Positions 13,717-25,424 of a stretch of 64,000 bases of DNA are shown one piece after another. Position numbers and translations under genes: made by a program. How positions within the stretch are numbered: the stretch's first letter is position 1; each line of letters starts with the position of its first letter. The notes below the pieces were generated by a model. It was not told where the DNA came from, searched no databases, and worked only from the letters and a program-made list of their open reading frames with translations. The stretch covers positions 1,798,001-1,862,000 of the forward strand of contig JAHNUO010000009.1 of the NCBI GenBank assembly GCA_019787685.1. The letters run 5' to 3'. Source of the stretch: Chiua virens (taxonomy: Eukaryota > Basidiomycota > Agaricomycetes > Boletales > Boletaceae).

Positions 13717-15299
13717 ATGGTTAATTGGGCAGACCCAGCCTTGATAAAACACCTTCAGAACATTCAGCCGAATCTGATATGTCTCATGTTGGGCTTGTAT
13801 GGGTACGTTCCTCTCTCTCTTTGCGCAATCGGATGTCCTCTGATCGTCTGCAAGGTGGGAATATTTACAATCCCTTGGTGTGGAACACGCAGTCATTCTT
13901 GGGCGCCGTGCTTTGCAATGGCCTCTGGTAAGATAAGCCGCCCCCCTCGGGACACGTTTCAGAATATAACACCACGTGAAGATCCCTTATCTTATTGGAC
14001 GGTTATGTACATTTGTTTTTCTGCTTTTGACGTGAGTACGCATCCCATAAGTATCGATGGACAGCTCCATTCACTCCATTCCAAGTGCGATTAGGGTAAC
14101 TCCGCCTTCGACCACCTTGAATTGCTTGCGTGAGTTCTCTTGTTCTTGTTATCACACTGCTTTTTTCAAAGCAAATAATTTCTATATGTCAGCTGGCGGT
14201 AGAGCCATAGCGGTGAGCGAACTATGATTCCATTTTCAGTTTAATATTTCTAAAAGTTTAACATTAGGCTATAGGAGACATTGGTCTGGCATGCACCTCC
14301 TTAAACCTTATGATTCGCACGTGCGTACAGGACTAGTTTACGTCTGTCGTTTGTATGTCACAGAACGTAGATGGGTGATCTGGAAGGGGAATCGATTCGT
14401 GCACGTTGTGCTGCTGGTCATTTCTCTCGGACACTGGATCGTTCTCGCGTTAGGTGCGAATCTGCCTTGCGCCAATTTTCCTCTCCACCCATCTCCTTTA
14501 ATTAGACGTGGCAAATCTCGAAGGGATGATCCGTCCGGGCGAGGGGTGTGTGGTCCATATCACGCACGCGAATGTGAATGCGACTGTTTTTGTCTACTGT
14601 AAGTTACGCCTTTTTTTCTCCAAAGAGGGGGTTTAAACATCGAGCTACGCAAGCTCTGTGCTACGACTTTATAGTTCTCATATTGACCATCGTGGGACTC
14701 TCAAGAAAGAAGTCTAAATCCCCCTTGATTACTCGATTGTACTCGCAAGGTGTTATGTACTTTGTCGTCACTGTCGCCACTTACATTACGCCCACGGTCA
14801 GTCTTCGCACTCGGTTTGGCTCCTTCATCCTCGCTTACCCAACATTCTAGGTGTTTGGCTTCCTGGACGTCGAACGTAAGACTAGGCTAGCCCTTTCATT
14901 TCTTTTCGAGCCATTCCTGACTTGACTCTACATGACAGAGATGGTAAACATGACTGGTATTTGTGGTGAGTACCTCTGGTGCGCGATTGTATGTGGATAA
15001 AGCGGCTTATAGGCATGGCATTCCAGCTGTAAGTGCCAGGTAATTCGAATCCATCAATCTTTGTCAGCGTGACTGAACCAATGCTTCTAGCATGATTGCC
15101 TCGAGCAGAGCCGTCCGGATACTTCTTGATCTTCGTGACTCCCCTTCAAGGTAAAATTGCTCTTCTTCATGATGTGTTTCATGGGTTATGACTCACGTAC
15201 TGGTCACATGTTAGCGAAATGTCCGAGGAGACGGGTGATACCGGCGTTGCGCTTACAAGTCACATTCCCGTTCATGGGTCGATGCCCGCCGCGGTTTAA
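13717..15299 (+). CDS. Seven-TM integral membrane protein (DUF6533-like, agaricomycete family)
   Basis: About eleven exons with good GT-AG introns join into one protein. Hydrophobic segments in order: NLICLMLGLYGWEYLQSL, IPYLIGRLCTFVFLLLT, AIGDIGLACTSLNLMIRT, WKGNRFVHVVLLVISLGHWIVLALG, VFVYSLCYDFIVLILTIVGLS, GVMYFVVTVATYITPTVFGFL, and MVNMTGICGMAFQLMIASSRAVRIL, so seven helices. A loop between helices 4 and 5 contains GCVVHITHANVNATV. The last exon follows a GTAAAA...TTAG intron and adds a hydrophilic tail EMSEETGDTGVALTSHIPVHGSMPAAV, stop at 15297. This arrangement is typical of a large family of agaricomycete membrane proteins, often labelled DUF6533; function unknown to me, receptor-like topology only. 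One acceptor (AACGTAG before ATGG, about 14371) was chosen over a nearer AG because the nearer one creates a stop. Confidence 0.78.
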
Positions 15300-16182
15300 T
15301 CCTTTGCTGAAACGAGAAGAAGCGAGGGGTCGGTTGATTGGAACATGTACATATTACTTGATGAGCGACGTGGGTTTGGCCATCACAGGGAGGTTGCCAA
15401 ATGGCTCGCAAAGCTTTTCGATCCAAACGTTGTCAGAGTTCACGGCAGACGAAACGTTCCTTTACAACTTGTGCTTAGTGTATTGATTCACGTCCGTTAT
15501 ATATCGTTTCAGTACGTTTCGTATTTTGAATGGACGTACTGCGTCATCCTCGCTGAAATACAGTCGACTCTCTCATAACCCATACCCCCTCGGGAAAGAG
15601 CCCAGGGTATGTGTTTTTGGAGAGTATGGGGTATAGATAGTGGCGAAGAATGTTGGCAAACAGAGGTATCATCTGTCTAGTAGTGACCTTCTAGCTAACT
15701 ATGTGCGGTAGGACTACTATTTATGAGCAAAAAAGTCAGTCCAACTTCCGTGCAGCTGGGTCGTCCATATCTGCGAACCTACCCGGGCGACTCGGACTTG
15801 CCAGTGGCGCTCTGAACCTTCAAGCTACACATCTTGCCGACTCGATGACATGGCACCAAGACAGACGTCCACGCGCGATCTACCGCTCCTGCGACGCGAC
15901 GACGACGTGGTATGTGCCTGACATAGCGCGCAACTTGAAACACTGCACTCTCCTGACACGTTGATGTGTCGGCACGGCAGTGTGACAGCATAGCACAACG
16001 ACTAATGCGCGTTTGAAGTGCACGGCTATTAAGATTCCTGAGGCTTTACATTAGATGAGAACATGAGGAAGACCAGGTAAATATTGGCTTGCGATTCCGT
16101 GGCGTTGCCGCAGCGTTTGGATAAATTCAAGCCAAATTTCACGAGCAGTCTCTCCGAGTCCTCTCGTTTCCACCAAATCGAC
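15300..16182. other. Intergenic, no gene supported
   Basis: Open frames at 15345-15578 and 15701-15964 have no recognisable motif and atypical composition. The stretch before 16183 should carry the P450 promoter. Confidence 0.35.
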
Positions 16183-18366
16183 ATGAGCATCATCCTACTC
16201 GGGTTTACGGCTGTGTTGCTTTCCATCGAAGGTGTACGAAGGTTCAGACAGCACGAGAAGCTACCACTGCCACCTGGTCCTACACCCATTCCTTTCCTTG
16301 GAAATGTACTCGGCGTCAACCCGGGGGAACCTTATCTCACTTATATGGAGTGGTCAAAAACTTACGGTAAGTTACTCTATGCATAGATCACCTTGATACA
16401 ATCTTAAGCGGATGCGGTCGCTGCTGCGACCTTAAAACAGGAGATCTCATTTGTATACGTGCTTTGGGCAAGAAGGTCGTCATATTGAACTCAGAAGAAC
16501 TTGCCGTAGCTTTGCTCGACAAGCGATCCAAAAAATACTCTGATCGACCTCAGTTCTCTGCCGCGCAGTTGTACGTTCTCATTTCGTTGTGAGTTACGAG
16601 TTCCACTGATCGGCATTACTTTATAGATTCGACTTTGATTGGGGTACTTCGGTGGCTCGGTATGGGCCAAGGTTCAGGTTACACAGACGATTGCTGCATC
16701 GAGCGTTTCGCGCTAAACAAGCACTTACCTATCGTCCAAGACAATTGAAGAGTGCATATGAAATGATGGAGAGCCTTTTGGACAATCCGTTGGACTACCC
16801 AGAGCACTTCACTACGTGCGTTTCCGAAAATCACCATGTTATAGTGCTGACTGACGTGCTACTCATACGTAGGTTCGCAGCAGCCATAGTGATGGCGGTG
16901 ACGTATGGTCACGACATGAAGGGAGGAGAGACATTCGTATCAGCGATGTACCGTGCTACATATCTCGTGGTTCGCTATTGCACTCCTCAAATCACCGCGT
17001 TGTACGCCGCATTTCCGTTCGGTAGGCTCTCTTTACACGATTTCGAGGGATTTATCGTTTAAGGTGTACGTATATGGTGCAGTCGCGTCACTGCCAGCGT
17101 GGTTCCCGGGAATGATATTTCTGTCCAAGGCTGCCGAATGTCGATCTCTGGCGGTGGACAGATTGCATGCTCCGTATGCATGGGTTAAACGACGCATGGT
17201 GAGTCACTATTCATCGACCGTGTGTGTGTGCATGATCGCTGAAGCACAGAAGGGAGAGGGAAATGCGCCACCATCTATGGTTGCTGATGCGATTGCTCGA
17301 TATCAGCTGTATGATGATTCGAAGGACCCTGACCTCGTGCAAGCCATCAAAGACAGCGCAGGGAGTCTATATGCGGGTGAGATCCATGCACGTATTTGAT
17401 CCTCTAATGCTAATGCTACTATCAGCCTCCATGGTGACGGTTCGTTTTATTACTTCGTCATACGGTATATTTTTGTGAAGCATCAACAATAGACACGTTC
17501 AGCTCTTCTAACCTTTGTTTATGTCATGATGAACCATCCAGAGGTTCAGCGGCGTGCACAAGCCGACATCGATCGCGTGGTGGGGCGAAAGCGACTGCCA
17601 AGCTTTGACGATCGGGAGGCGTTGCCCTACGTGGACGCTGTGTTGCGTGAGACAATGAGGTGGTCCCCGATGTCACCTATGGGTGCGGTCCATTTTGCCC
17701 CTGGTTTCCCGGATCGTAATGTATGTGCAGGTACTCCTCATGCTACCAGTGAAGACGATATATATAATGGATGCTACATTCCTCAAGGTGAGCACTGTTG
17801 AGGTTTCATTCCAGATTCTGATCGATTATTTGGTGCAGGCACTATGGTCTTCCCCAATGTCTGGTAAGGACCTCAGATCTCGAGTGTGGCGTATGACGAA
17901 CAGTCGTACTTCAGGGCAATATCGCGCAACGAGAAGAAGTATCCAAATCCCGAAGCATTCATTCCAGAACGATTCATACGTGAGGACGGGACGCTCAACG
18001 AGGACACAATTCCCTGGATATTTGGGTTCGGACGTCGGATCTGGTGCGCGAATTCCGGTGCACGTCGAGTTATGGAGTCTCTGATACGGCGTCCACAGTC
18101 CGGGCAGATACGTTGGAGATGCTTCAGTGTGGTCTGCAATGGTTTGTATACTAACCTTGTTTAGAATCGAAAAGACGGAGGGGTCTGAGGATGTCAAGTG
18201 GATGACAGGAATTACGAGGCTCGTCCTCCCTTCAATGTTGTGGGGTGTCGTCACGCTTATGTGCTGTTTCAGACACCCGCGCCCATTTCCGTGCAAGTTC
18301 GTTCCGAGGGACGAAGGAATGGATTGTCAGAGGCTCGCATCATTGATTTATTGCTCTGGATCCTGA
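16183..18366 (+). CDS. Cytochrome P450 monooxygenase (CYP)
   Basis: A membrane-anchored P450 with an N-terminal helix (MSIILLGFTAVLLSIEG), the proline hinge PLPPGPTPIPFLGN, helix-C motif FRLHRRLLHRAF, the K-helix LRETMRWSPMSP (ExxR), the region FPNVWAISRNEKKYPNPEAFIPERF, and the heme loop FGFGRRICPGR. The heme cysteine codon is split by an intron (18044-18098, TG|T). Without that splice the motif seems broken, but it is intact. A second unusual exon is only 14 nt (17426-17439). It encodes the I-helix core, read as YA-A-S-M-V-T-T, where the family expects A-G-x-D/E-T. The acid is therefore Val (codon 17434-17436). Alternating exons use several GTGCGT-type donors. The C-terminal end (HPRPFPCKFVPRDEG, stop 18364-18366) is clear but its last splice junction is not. 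Substrate unknown; resembles basidiomycete CYP64/CYP5144-type sequences by feel only. A truncated copy lies at 22.2-23.6 kb. Confidence 0.9.
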
Positions 18367-18925
18367 GCCAGTAACCTGTGACATATCTGCCTCTTGGTCA
18401 CATAGGCTGAGATCTAGTAATTCTGGATTGGTTCAAGACCGTATCGAGATCTTCTTGTCTGAGTAGTAAAGAAATTCAATGTTATGGAGTTATCACTAAG
18501 CTAGCATCATGCACATTGCTGGACTTGCCATCGCTTATTACCTTGCTTGACAAGGTTTCTATCGCCCCCCATAATTCGTGGGAACAACTCACCACTGAAA
18601 GACCTTCCTTTTTTGTCACTTCCTTTTATGTATCACTATTATATAATCTCGTGCGTTCAAGCAAGGTTTCTGCTACTTCGCAGGTTCGAAACGAGGCATG
18701 AATGGTGTGCAGGCTACAACTCGAGGGCAATCGGGGAACAATACAGACAACGAATGATTGAACATGAACATAAGACAAAAAGGCAGAGGGTATTGCATCA
18801 ATCCCGTTCATTGGACAAGAAATGATGATAAACTGAAGCAACAAAGCAGTGGAGAAGAAACAGACTTCAGACGAAGACAAAAACGGTACCTCTCTGAGAC
18901 GACGGTACTACACCAATCTCACTTC
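18367..18925. other. Intergenic, convergent 3' ends
   Basis: No gene is seen. The first about 100 bp still resemble sequence downstream of the P450 pseudogene near 23.47-23.57 kb, showing that the duplicated block included 3' flank. Confidence 0.4.
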
Positions 18926-21604
18926 CTAGTACCCAGTGAGAACCTTCGGTTGGACTAAATTCGTCACTGTCACCGTATTCTTCTTGTTTGGCCCGACTTT
19001 CAACTGCGTGATGACCTCCTTCGACAAGCCCAACTGAGTGGTGCACAACACAATCCGGCTTCTCCACCTTTTTCCCTGACCAACCGAGTCGACTTCCATT
19101 GTTCCCTCATCTAACATTTTTTGTGGACGAATGACCTCGACACGATAGTCGGCTGACACCGCATCCATGATCGACTTGGTGAGCTGTCCCGCAGTAGTGA
19201 GGATAACGAATATACGATGGCGGAATTTTGACGAGATCATTTCCTTCGCAGCAGAGGTGGAAGGAGCGCAACCGGCGACGACGACAACGTCAGAGAGTCT
19301 ATCCATCATGTCCGCGATGAACATGCCAGGGTTGCTCGAACAGGTCGGTGAGATACAGGCAAAGGTGAGGGACCTCCAGCGGCTTGCTGCTGTTTGAGAC
19401 TCTGTTATCCACTGTCAGAAAAATAATAGGTGGCGCATTTAGATTCTGTCTTCACCTAATTCACGGACGGCGGCGTATAATCCACGGATGAGCCGGTCGG
19501 GCTCGCTACTGATGGACCACGAGGACATGATCTCGTACAAGTGGTAGACGATGCAGGCACGAAAGGCGATAGGAAGCTGCGCAACAACCTCAGTGTGCGA
19601 GCCGTTCCGTAACCGATTCACGAGGGATTGGCCGATAGAATCCGTCACCCTTTTTGGAATGGAAACTTGCTCCTCTGTTGGGTTCGTGGCTCGTGGCTGG
19701 AAGTTGTGGATGATACGATCTGCGATGAATGTCGAACTCCAGTGAATGGTCTCATTGAGGCGTTGAAGCGTGTCGATGATATTCATCTCTGCAGCGCGCG
19801 TCCGCCTGGGTGATAAAATTCTGGACGGGAAATAGTTGGGGCTGACTTTGTTCGACGATGGACTTGAGGTGTCTATGCTGTTCGTCGTACCACTTGCGGA
19901 TCTCGATAGATTGAGATTGGGAGAACTGAAGTTCCTCACGCACGGCAACGAGCTCCTGTGAATCGCGACGACGTTCCTCGAGTTCCTTGTGCGCAGCAGC
20001 GAGCTCCTCTGCTTTGGCAGCATCGGAACGTTTCCACCGGTCCACTTCGGCCGTAAGAGCATCAATTTTGCGATCTTTGGTATCATTGGATGATTTCATG
20101 GTCTCGAGGTCCTTATGCGCAGCAACGAGTTCCTCTGCTTTGGCGGCATCGGAACGTTTCCACCGGTCCACTTTCAGCCGTAAGAGCATCAATTTTGCGA
20201 TCTTTGGCATCATTGGATGACTTCATGGTCTTGAGTTCCTTGTGTGCTAAGGTTAGTTCGCGTGATTGCGCCTCGTAGCGGTCCTGGAGTATTGCAAGTT
20301 TATTCGTAAGTTCCTCAGAATCCACACAGGTTTCTTGAGACTGTGCATCTTTTCATCTGATGGATTTGGACATTAGATGGCTGGCGAGTCTAGAGGTCAA
20401 GTTTAACTTGAGCGTACTACTTGACTTGCTGTCCTGTGTACGAGGGGACGCGGATTCCTTCTCCAGGATCCTCATTCTGCTGGGTTGTCAGTTACAATTG
20501 AGGTAATGAGACAATCGAGTTTATCGAAATAGATGCGCGTACATTGAGGACATAGCGAGAAGGAAGGATATTGCCAAGGTTCCGAACTGTGATCGCGTTC
20601 CCGCCACTAATTGCAATGTCGTAATTTTCTGAAATTGCCATCGCCAAGACCCGGTGATTGCAGTTGATGTCAGACCCGATTTTCATGCCCGTAGTTGTAT
20701 CCCAGAATGATATTGAAAGGTCGGCAGAGGCTGCAATGAACCTACAATTACTGTGCAGAACGATGCAGTCCCATCTTTCCGTCACACCGTCGGTGCGGAT
20801 GGGCCATTGTGAGAGTGTTTTCTCCACTGGATATGTCGAGGGAGTGGATTCTGCCATCGCAGGAGACGACGTAGATGTTTTTGTTGTCATTCCACGCAAG
20901 GCTTTGGTTAAGATATGAGCCAACTCTGATAGCGAATTCGACGAGGAGATGGCCATCCACGCTGTTGTAGATGCGAACAGAGTCGCGTTCCCACGTGGCA
21001 GTTGCAAGAAGGGTTCCGTCAGGTGAGAACTTTACCCCGGCCAACTCGTAGTCATGCTGCAGCGTCAGCAGTCGTTGGCCCGTGTGACGCCACCAGATGC
21101 GGGCAGTCTTGTCATCTGATCCGCTCGCAATTTTGGTCCCATCTGGGGAGATGTCTACCGACCAGACTGGGCGTCCGTGTCCTTTGAACTTGTTCGCCAG
21201 CATGAGATTGTCACGGTTCTGCATGCCCCAGACCGATACATAGCCCCCATTACGACCCACGTACGATCCACTTCCCATCCCCTGATACAGCGATGTTGCT
21301 TTACCCACCCCCTTGCGTCCATTGGCGTTCCGACTTCCTCGCCATCCTCCAATCGCCATTGTCGAATCTTGCCTTCCTGTCCTCCACTCAAGACGTGTTT
21401 GCCCTCCATAAAAAACGCGACTGAAAATATGGCATTTTTCCCATTGGTCTCGATTGTTTTCGATCCATTTCGTTGATTGGTCCTGGCAGAAACTGCCTTC
21501 GCTAGACGTTTTTGGGCCCGTCGAGGCTGATCTTTCAATTCCCCTCCCTTGATCTTCGACTGGACTTCCTGCACGGTCACCGTCACGGGACGTGGAACCA
21601 CCAT
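18926..21604 (-). pseudogene. WD40-repeat / coiled-coil protein gene with broken frame
   Basis: The N-terminal part has WD40 blades: IFSVAFFMEGKHVLSGGQEGKIRQWRLEDG, FKGHGRPVWSVDISPDGTKIASGSDDKTARIW, VKFSPDGTLLATATWERDSVRIY and LHSNCRFIAASADLSISFWDTTTG. After introns near 20.5-20.4 kb follows a coiled coil with a 42-residue tandem repeat (core KSSNDxKDRKIDALTAEVDRWKRSDAAKAEEL). Then come a helical part ending ISSEPDRLIRGLYAAVRELGEDRI and a last exon (QTAASRWRSLTFACISP ... NLVQPKVLTGY, stop at 18926). I know this layout from agaricomycete proteins of unknown function. The frame changes without an intron at about 21.30, 21.24 and 20.82 kb. Near 20174 the first coiled-coil repeat has one extra base compared with the second. 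So the gene is either dead or the assembly has small indel errors. The ATG at 21604 starts the frame of the first blade. Confidence 0.75.
19984..20237 (-). repeat. 126-bp tandem repeat inside the coiled coil
   Basis: Two adjacent units of about 126 bp (boundaries near 19984, 20110 and 20237) are over 90% alike and each codes 42 residues. A partial third unit follows upstream in the gene. The spacing 126 versus 127 bp reveals a single inserted base in one unit (poly-T at 20171-20174 on the plus strand). The unit is a multiple of seven residues times six, which keeps the heptad register of a coiled coil. Confidence 0.85.
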
Positions 21605-22227
21605 TATCTGATGCTTGCATTTTGTGAGTGCATACTTTCATTGATTCTATCCATGACTCACTGTCCTTTGGCACTCCGAGTAATCTACGAAACATTTTCG
21701 GCTGGTAGATTGGTGACAGAAACCAGGATACGTGGACGTCTATTTGCAGGAGCACTTCTTTTGCTCAGCCTACACGCGCCTCTTTACGATTATCGGGTCC
21801 GATCCGATCGCACTATTTTGCTCCCACAGTCGACTCCCACATAAGGAATAGGGGGTAAAAGTGATACTCCCTTCTCAAGCCTCCTTCTCAACCTTACCAC
21901 CACCACGCGATCGTGCGTGTGACGCACGCATTTTTTTTAGCTTCTTAAGTATGGAAATTTATGCTTGTCATAACGATCGCGTGCCTTCAAGTTGTCGTGC
22001 ACATGCTCGAGACCGTCCGAGTCCCTCCGATGACATGGCATCCATGTGGACGCCTACATCCATGATTTTCCATGTGCGATGGAGAGGTGGCAAGGTGGCA
22101 ACCACACACTGGTGGACGAGGTGGAAGGGCATGGGTATGGATTGGGACTGCCTACGACACGCACTACAGGGCCAGTCACTGCGCCAGGACCTCTGGCACC
22201 GTTCAAGCCCAAGGACAACGTCGGCCC
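21605..22227. other. Region between WD40 gene and P450 pseudogene
   Basis: No gene is seen with confidence. A plus-strand frame at 22046-22255 reads through VDEVEGHGYGLGLPTTRTTGPVTAPGPLAPFKPKDN before entering the P450 remnant. It looks protein-like and could be a fragment of another gene joined at the duplication breakpoint. I do not recognise it. Confidence 0.35.
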
Positions 22228-23570
22228 GACGATGGGTTTCGAGGGATTTGTCTAAGGTGTACTTTTATGGTGCGGTCATGTCGCTGCCAACGTGATTCCC
22301 GGGAATGGGATTTCTATCCAAGGCTGCCGGATGTTGATCTCTGGCGATGGAAGGATTGCATGCACCGTATGCATGTGTTAAATGACTCGTGATAAGTCAC
22401 CATTCAGCGATTATGTATGTGAGCATGATCACTGAAGCACAGAAGGGAGAGGAGATATGCACCACCATCTATGGTTGCTAGGTGCGATTGCTCGATATCG
22501 ACTGTATGATGATTCGAAGGACCCTGACCTTGTGCAAGCCATCACAGACACTGCAGAGACTCTGTACTGGGTGAGATACATGCACGCATTTGATCCTCTG
22601 ATGCTAATGTTATCCTCAGCCTCTATAGAGACAGTTCGTTTTATTCCTTTGCATACTGGTATCAATTTGTGTATTATCAACGACAGACACGTTTAACTCA
22701 TGTCACGACTGAATCATCCTAGAGGTTCAACGGCGTGCACAAGCCGACATCGACAGCGTGGTGGGGAAACAGGGATTACCAAGTTTTGACGATCAGGAGG
22801 CGTTGCCGTATGTGGACTGCAATATTGCGTGAGACAATGAGGTGGTCTCTGATGTCACCTATTGGTGCGATCCATGTTTCCCGGATCGTATTGTTTGTCC
22901 AGGTATTCCTCATGCTACCAGTGAAGACGATATAATGGATGCTACATTCCTCAAGGTGAGCACTGTTGAGTTTTCATTCCAGATTCTGATCGATTATTTG
23001 GTGCAGGCACTATGGTCATACCCAATGTCTGGTAAGGACCTCAGGCCTCGAGTGTGGCGTATGACGAACAGTCATACTTCAGGGCAATATCGCGCAACGA
23101 GAAGGAGTATCCCAATCCCGATACATTCATTCCGGAATGACTCTTACGTGACGACGGTACGCCCAACGAGGACACAATTCCCTGGATATTTGGGTTCGGA
23201 CATCGGATCTGGTGCGCGAATTCCGATGCATATCGACTCTGATGCAACGTACACAGTCCGGGGAGACACGTTGGAGATGCTTCATTGTGGTCTGTAATGG
23301 TTTGTATGCTAACCTTGTTTAGAATCGAAAAGACGGAGGGATCTGAGAATGTCAAGTGGGCGACAGGCCAGTCAAGGCTCGCTCTGCCTTTCTTGTAGAG
23401 TACTGTCACGCTTAGACTCTCATCGATCATCGGTGATACATTCTTCTTGATCTTTTTCCAGTGGTTTATGATATATGTGCCTCTTGATCACCTGAGTTGT
23501 AACTCTGCATCGATCCAAGACCCTATTGCTACTAATCTAAGTCTTCCTAATACTGAGAAACAAAAGAAGG
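22228..23570 (+). pseudogene. Truncated second copy of the P450 gene
   Basis: From GGGTTTCGAGGGATTT (22233) onward the sequence follows the P450 gene from position about 17040 to its 3' flank, introns included, at roughly 85-90% identity by eye. The first half of the gene is missing. Stop codons and indels are visible: CTGCCAACGTGATTC where the intact copy has CCAGCGTGGTTC, loss of the GAG in the ExxR helix region frame, and a changed 3' end with TAG near 23397. The sequence still matches LVQAITDTAETLYW and RIEKTEGSENVKW. Its I-helix exon (22620-22633) codes A-S-I-E-T, keeping the acidic residue that the full-length copy lacks. It cannot make a working enzyme because the anchor, helices A-F and an open frame are absent. 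Confidence 0.88.
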
Positions 23571-25424
23571 TTGTGTCGATGTGATATTGAGGCTCACTCT
23601 GAGTTCTTCAGTGAGATCATCGGTTTCAATTTCGGAGTCCGCACGTACGGTTTGACGCTTGGTTACCGGGACATTCGCAATCTCACACTCTCATTACACC
23701 AGAACACTATCCCCATCATGATATTCTCGCGAACTAGAACCATGATCCCCGCGATATGGCAATGACATACCAAGCAAGTTCAACCCTGAGCTTCGGAAGC
23801 CAAACCCATTCACCCCCGGAGACCCCTTCAAGACTATTCACCCGAATATGAACTCGGAATGGGATCAAATAGGCGGTAGGGCCGGAATATATGACAAACC
23901 AAAATCCAACCCATGTGCAGAGACGTCTTGGCGATAGGCATAACATATTCATCTCATAGACAACGCGAACTCGACAACTCTCTGGCGGGTTCTGAGATAG
24001 GCGTAATGGAAACGGGCTGCGAGCATGCCTTTGAATCGAGTCCATTCTCGAACCTGCTCCCAATTTAAAATTCTGGGATCGCCTACAGGTACGACCGTGT
24101 CGCTGGCACGAAATGCCATTTAAATGAATTTTTGACAAGGGTCAACATTGACGCAGTTGGGGTGGCGTCTCGATCCTTGCCAGTTCCTATTTCGGGTCAT
24201 CTTATTGGTCACCGTGACACCCTCCGGACGGTCTCATAGTCGCCGACGGAATGAGGACGTCCGCACTCCCAACTCCGGAAGATCAGGGGAGAAGGGTTGC
24301 ACAGGTTTGTTAGGATACACGGCTTCGGTACGATACCGGGAGAAGACGTGCATGCATGGTATCGTGCAGGGTCGCTCAACCCCCGGTTGATCCCGTCTTC
24401 GAGAATTCGGATTCGGTCGACTCGGAAATGTTCGTCCGAGTCTTGTCTCAGATCCCCCGACGCTCAACGCCAACTTGATCCCGCTAGGCTGGTCTCGTAT
24501 CTTGCATCGGGACTCGAATGTGCACAACGACAGTCTTACAAGGTGCCATTACCTGTCAAACATGGTCACTGTTTACTTTGTGGCATTTTGCCTGTGAAGT
24601 GGGTGATACTATTTCAGACGGAAGGCGACTCTGCACACGGTCGTCGTGGGCGTTCTTTGAGTCCTTTACTTTGCCCTGAATGACCGCGGGTGCGACATCC
24701 AAGGGCTGTACAAGTCGTCCTCTCGAACAAACACGACAGGGATGGCGTTCCTTTGCCGTTCACTCGATATACATTCCAGTTGTCCAGCCCCGATCTAAGA
24801 TGACCGCCAGCGGGATTGGGGTGTTGGCACATCCATTCATCCAGGATCATCATATGACCAAGTATGTCTGGACGCGTCGCACAACGCATCAAGTCGTACG
24901 ACGCGGTGATTTCTTGCCTGTGCCTGCCTATTCACTGATGGGCCTTGAGGTTGCATCGCCCTTGATGACGCTGGTACATCCGTCGATCGGTGCATCGTGA
25001 ATTGCCGTGATCGCAAATGGGCCTAACCATGACGCAGCGCCGGATGCTGTTTTCTACCCCGACGTGTTCTCGTGTCCGGTCGATACGATTACGTCGTGAG
25101 ATTGATAGTGTTGGCCCTACATTACTAGTGACGCGTTGGAGGAGCGAGTCCTGCTCGGATGGAATATCGATGCGTATCATTTTCAAAATTCAACCCGTAC
25201 AGCGTCCAGATTGAACCTTTGCCATTTCAGGAAAAGCTTTCCATTGGTCGTTGTGGCGTCCCTTCGTCGGAACCAATAAAGCAGTCGATGTTTTATGTAA
25301 ACGACATCTCATCGACATCCAATATCAAATGGCATATTATTTCAATCAAGATGCCCATTGCTAAAATATTCCGCCTCCGTCCCGAGTGCGATTTCAAACA
25401 CCATCTCCTTTTTCCAAGCGCCTG
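23571..25424. other. Long stretch without a convincing gene
   Basis: Several open frames of 80-130 codons exist on both strands (for example minus 23734-24138, plus 24297-24683, plus 24680-25000), but none shows a family motif, and splice signals do not combine them. A minus-strand ATG at 24120 opens MAFRASDTVVPVGDPRILNWEQVREW..., which looks natural for about 56 codons and may be a gene fragment. Confidence 0.35.

Noticed and set aside
18029..18164. Loss of the P450 heme cysteine (apparent FGFGRRIWCANSG)
   Set aside because: A 55-bp intron with proper ends splits the Cys codon and restores FGFGRRICPGR.
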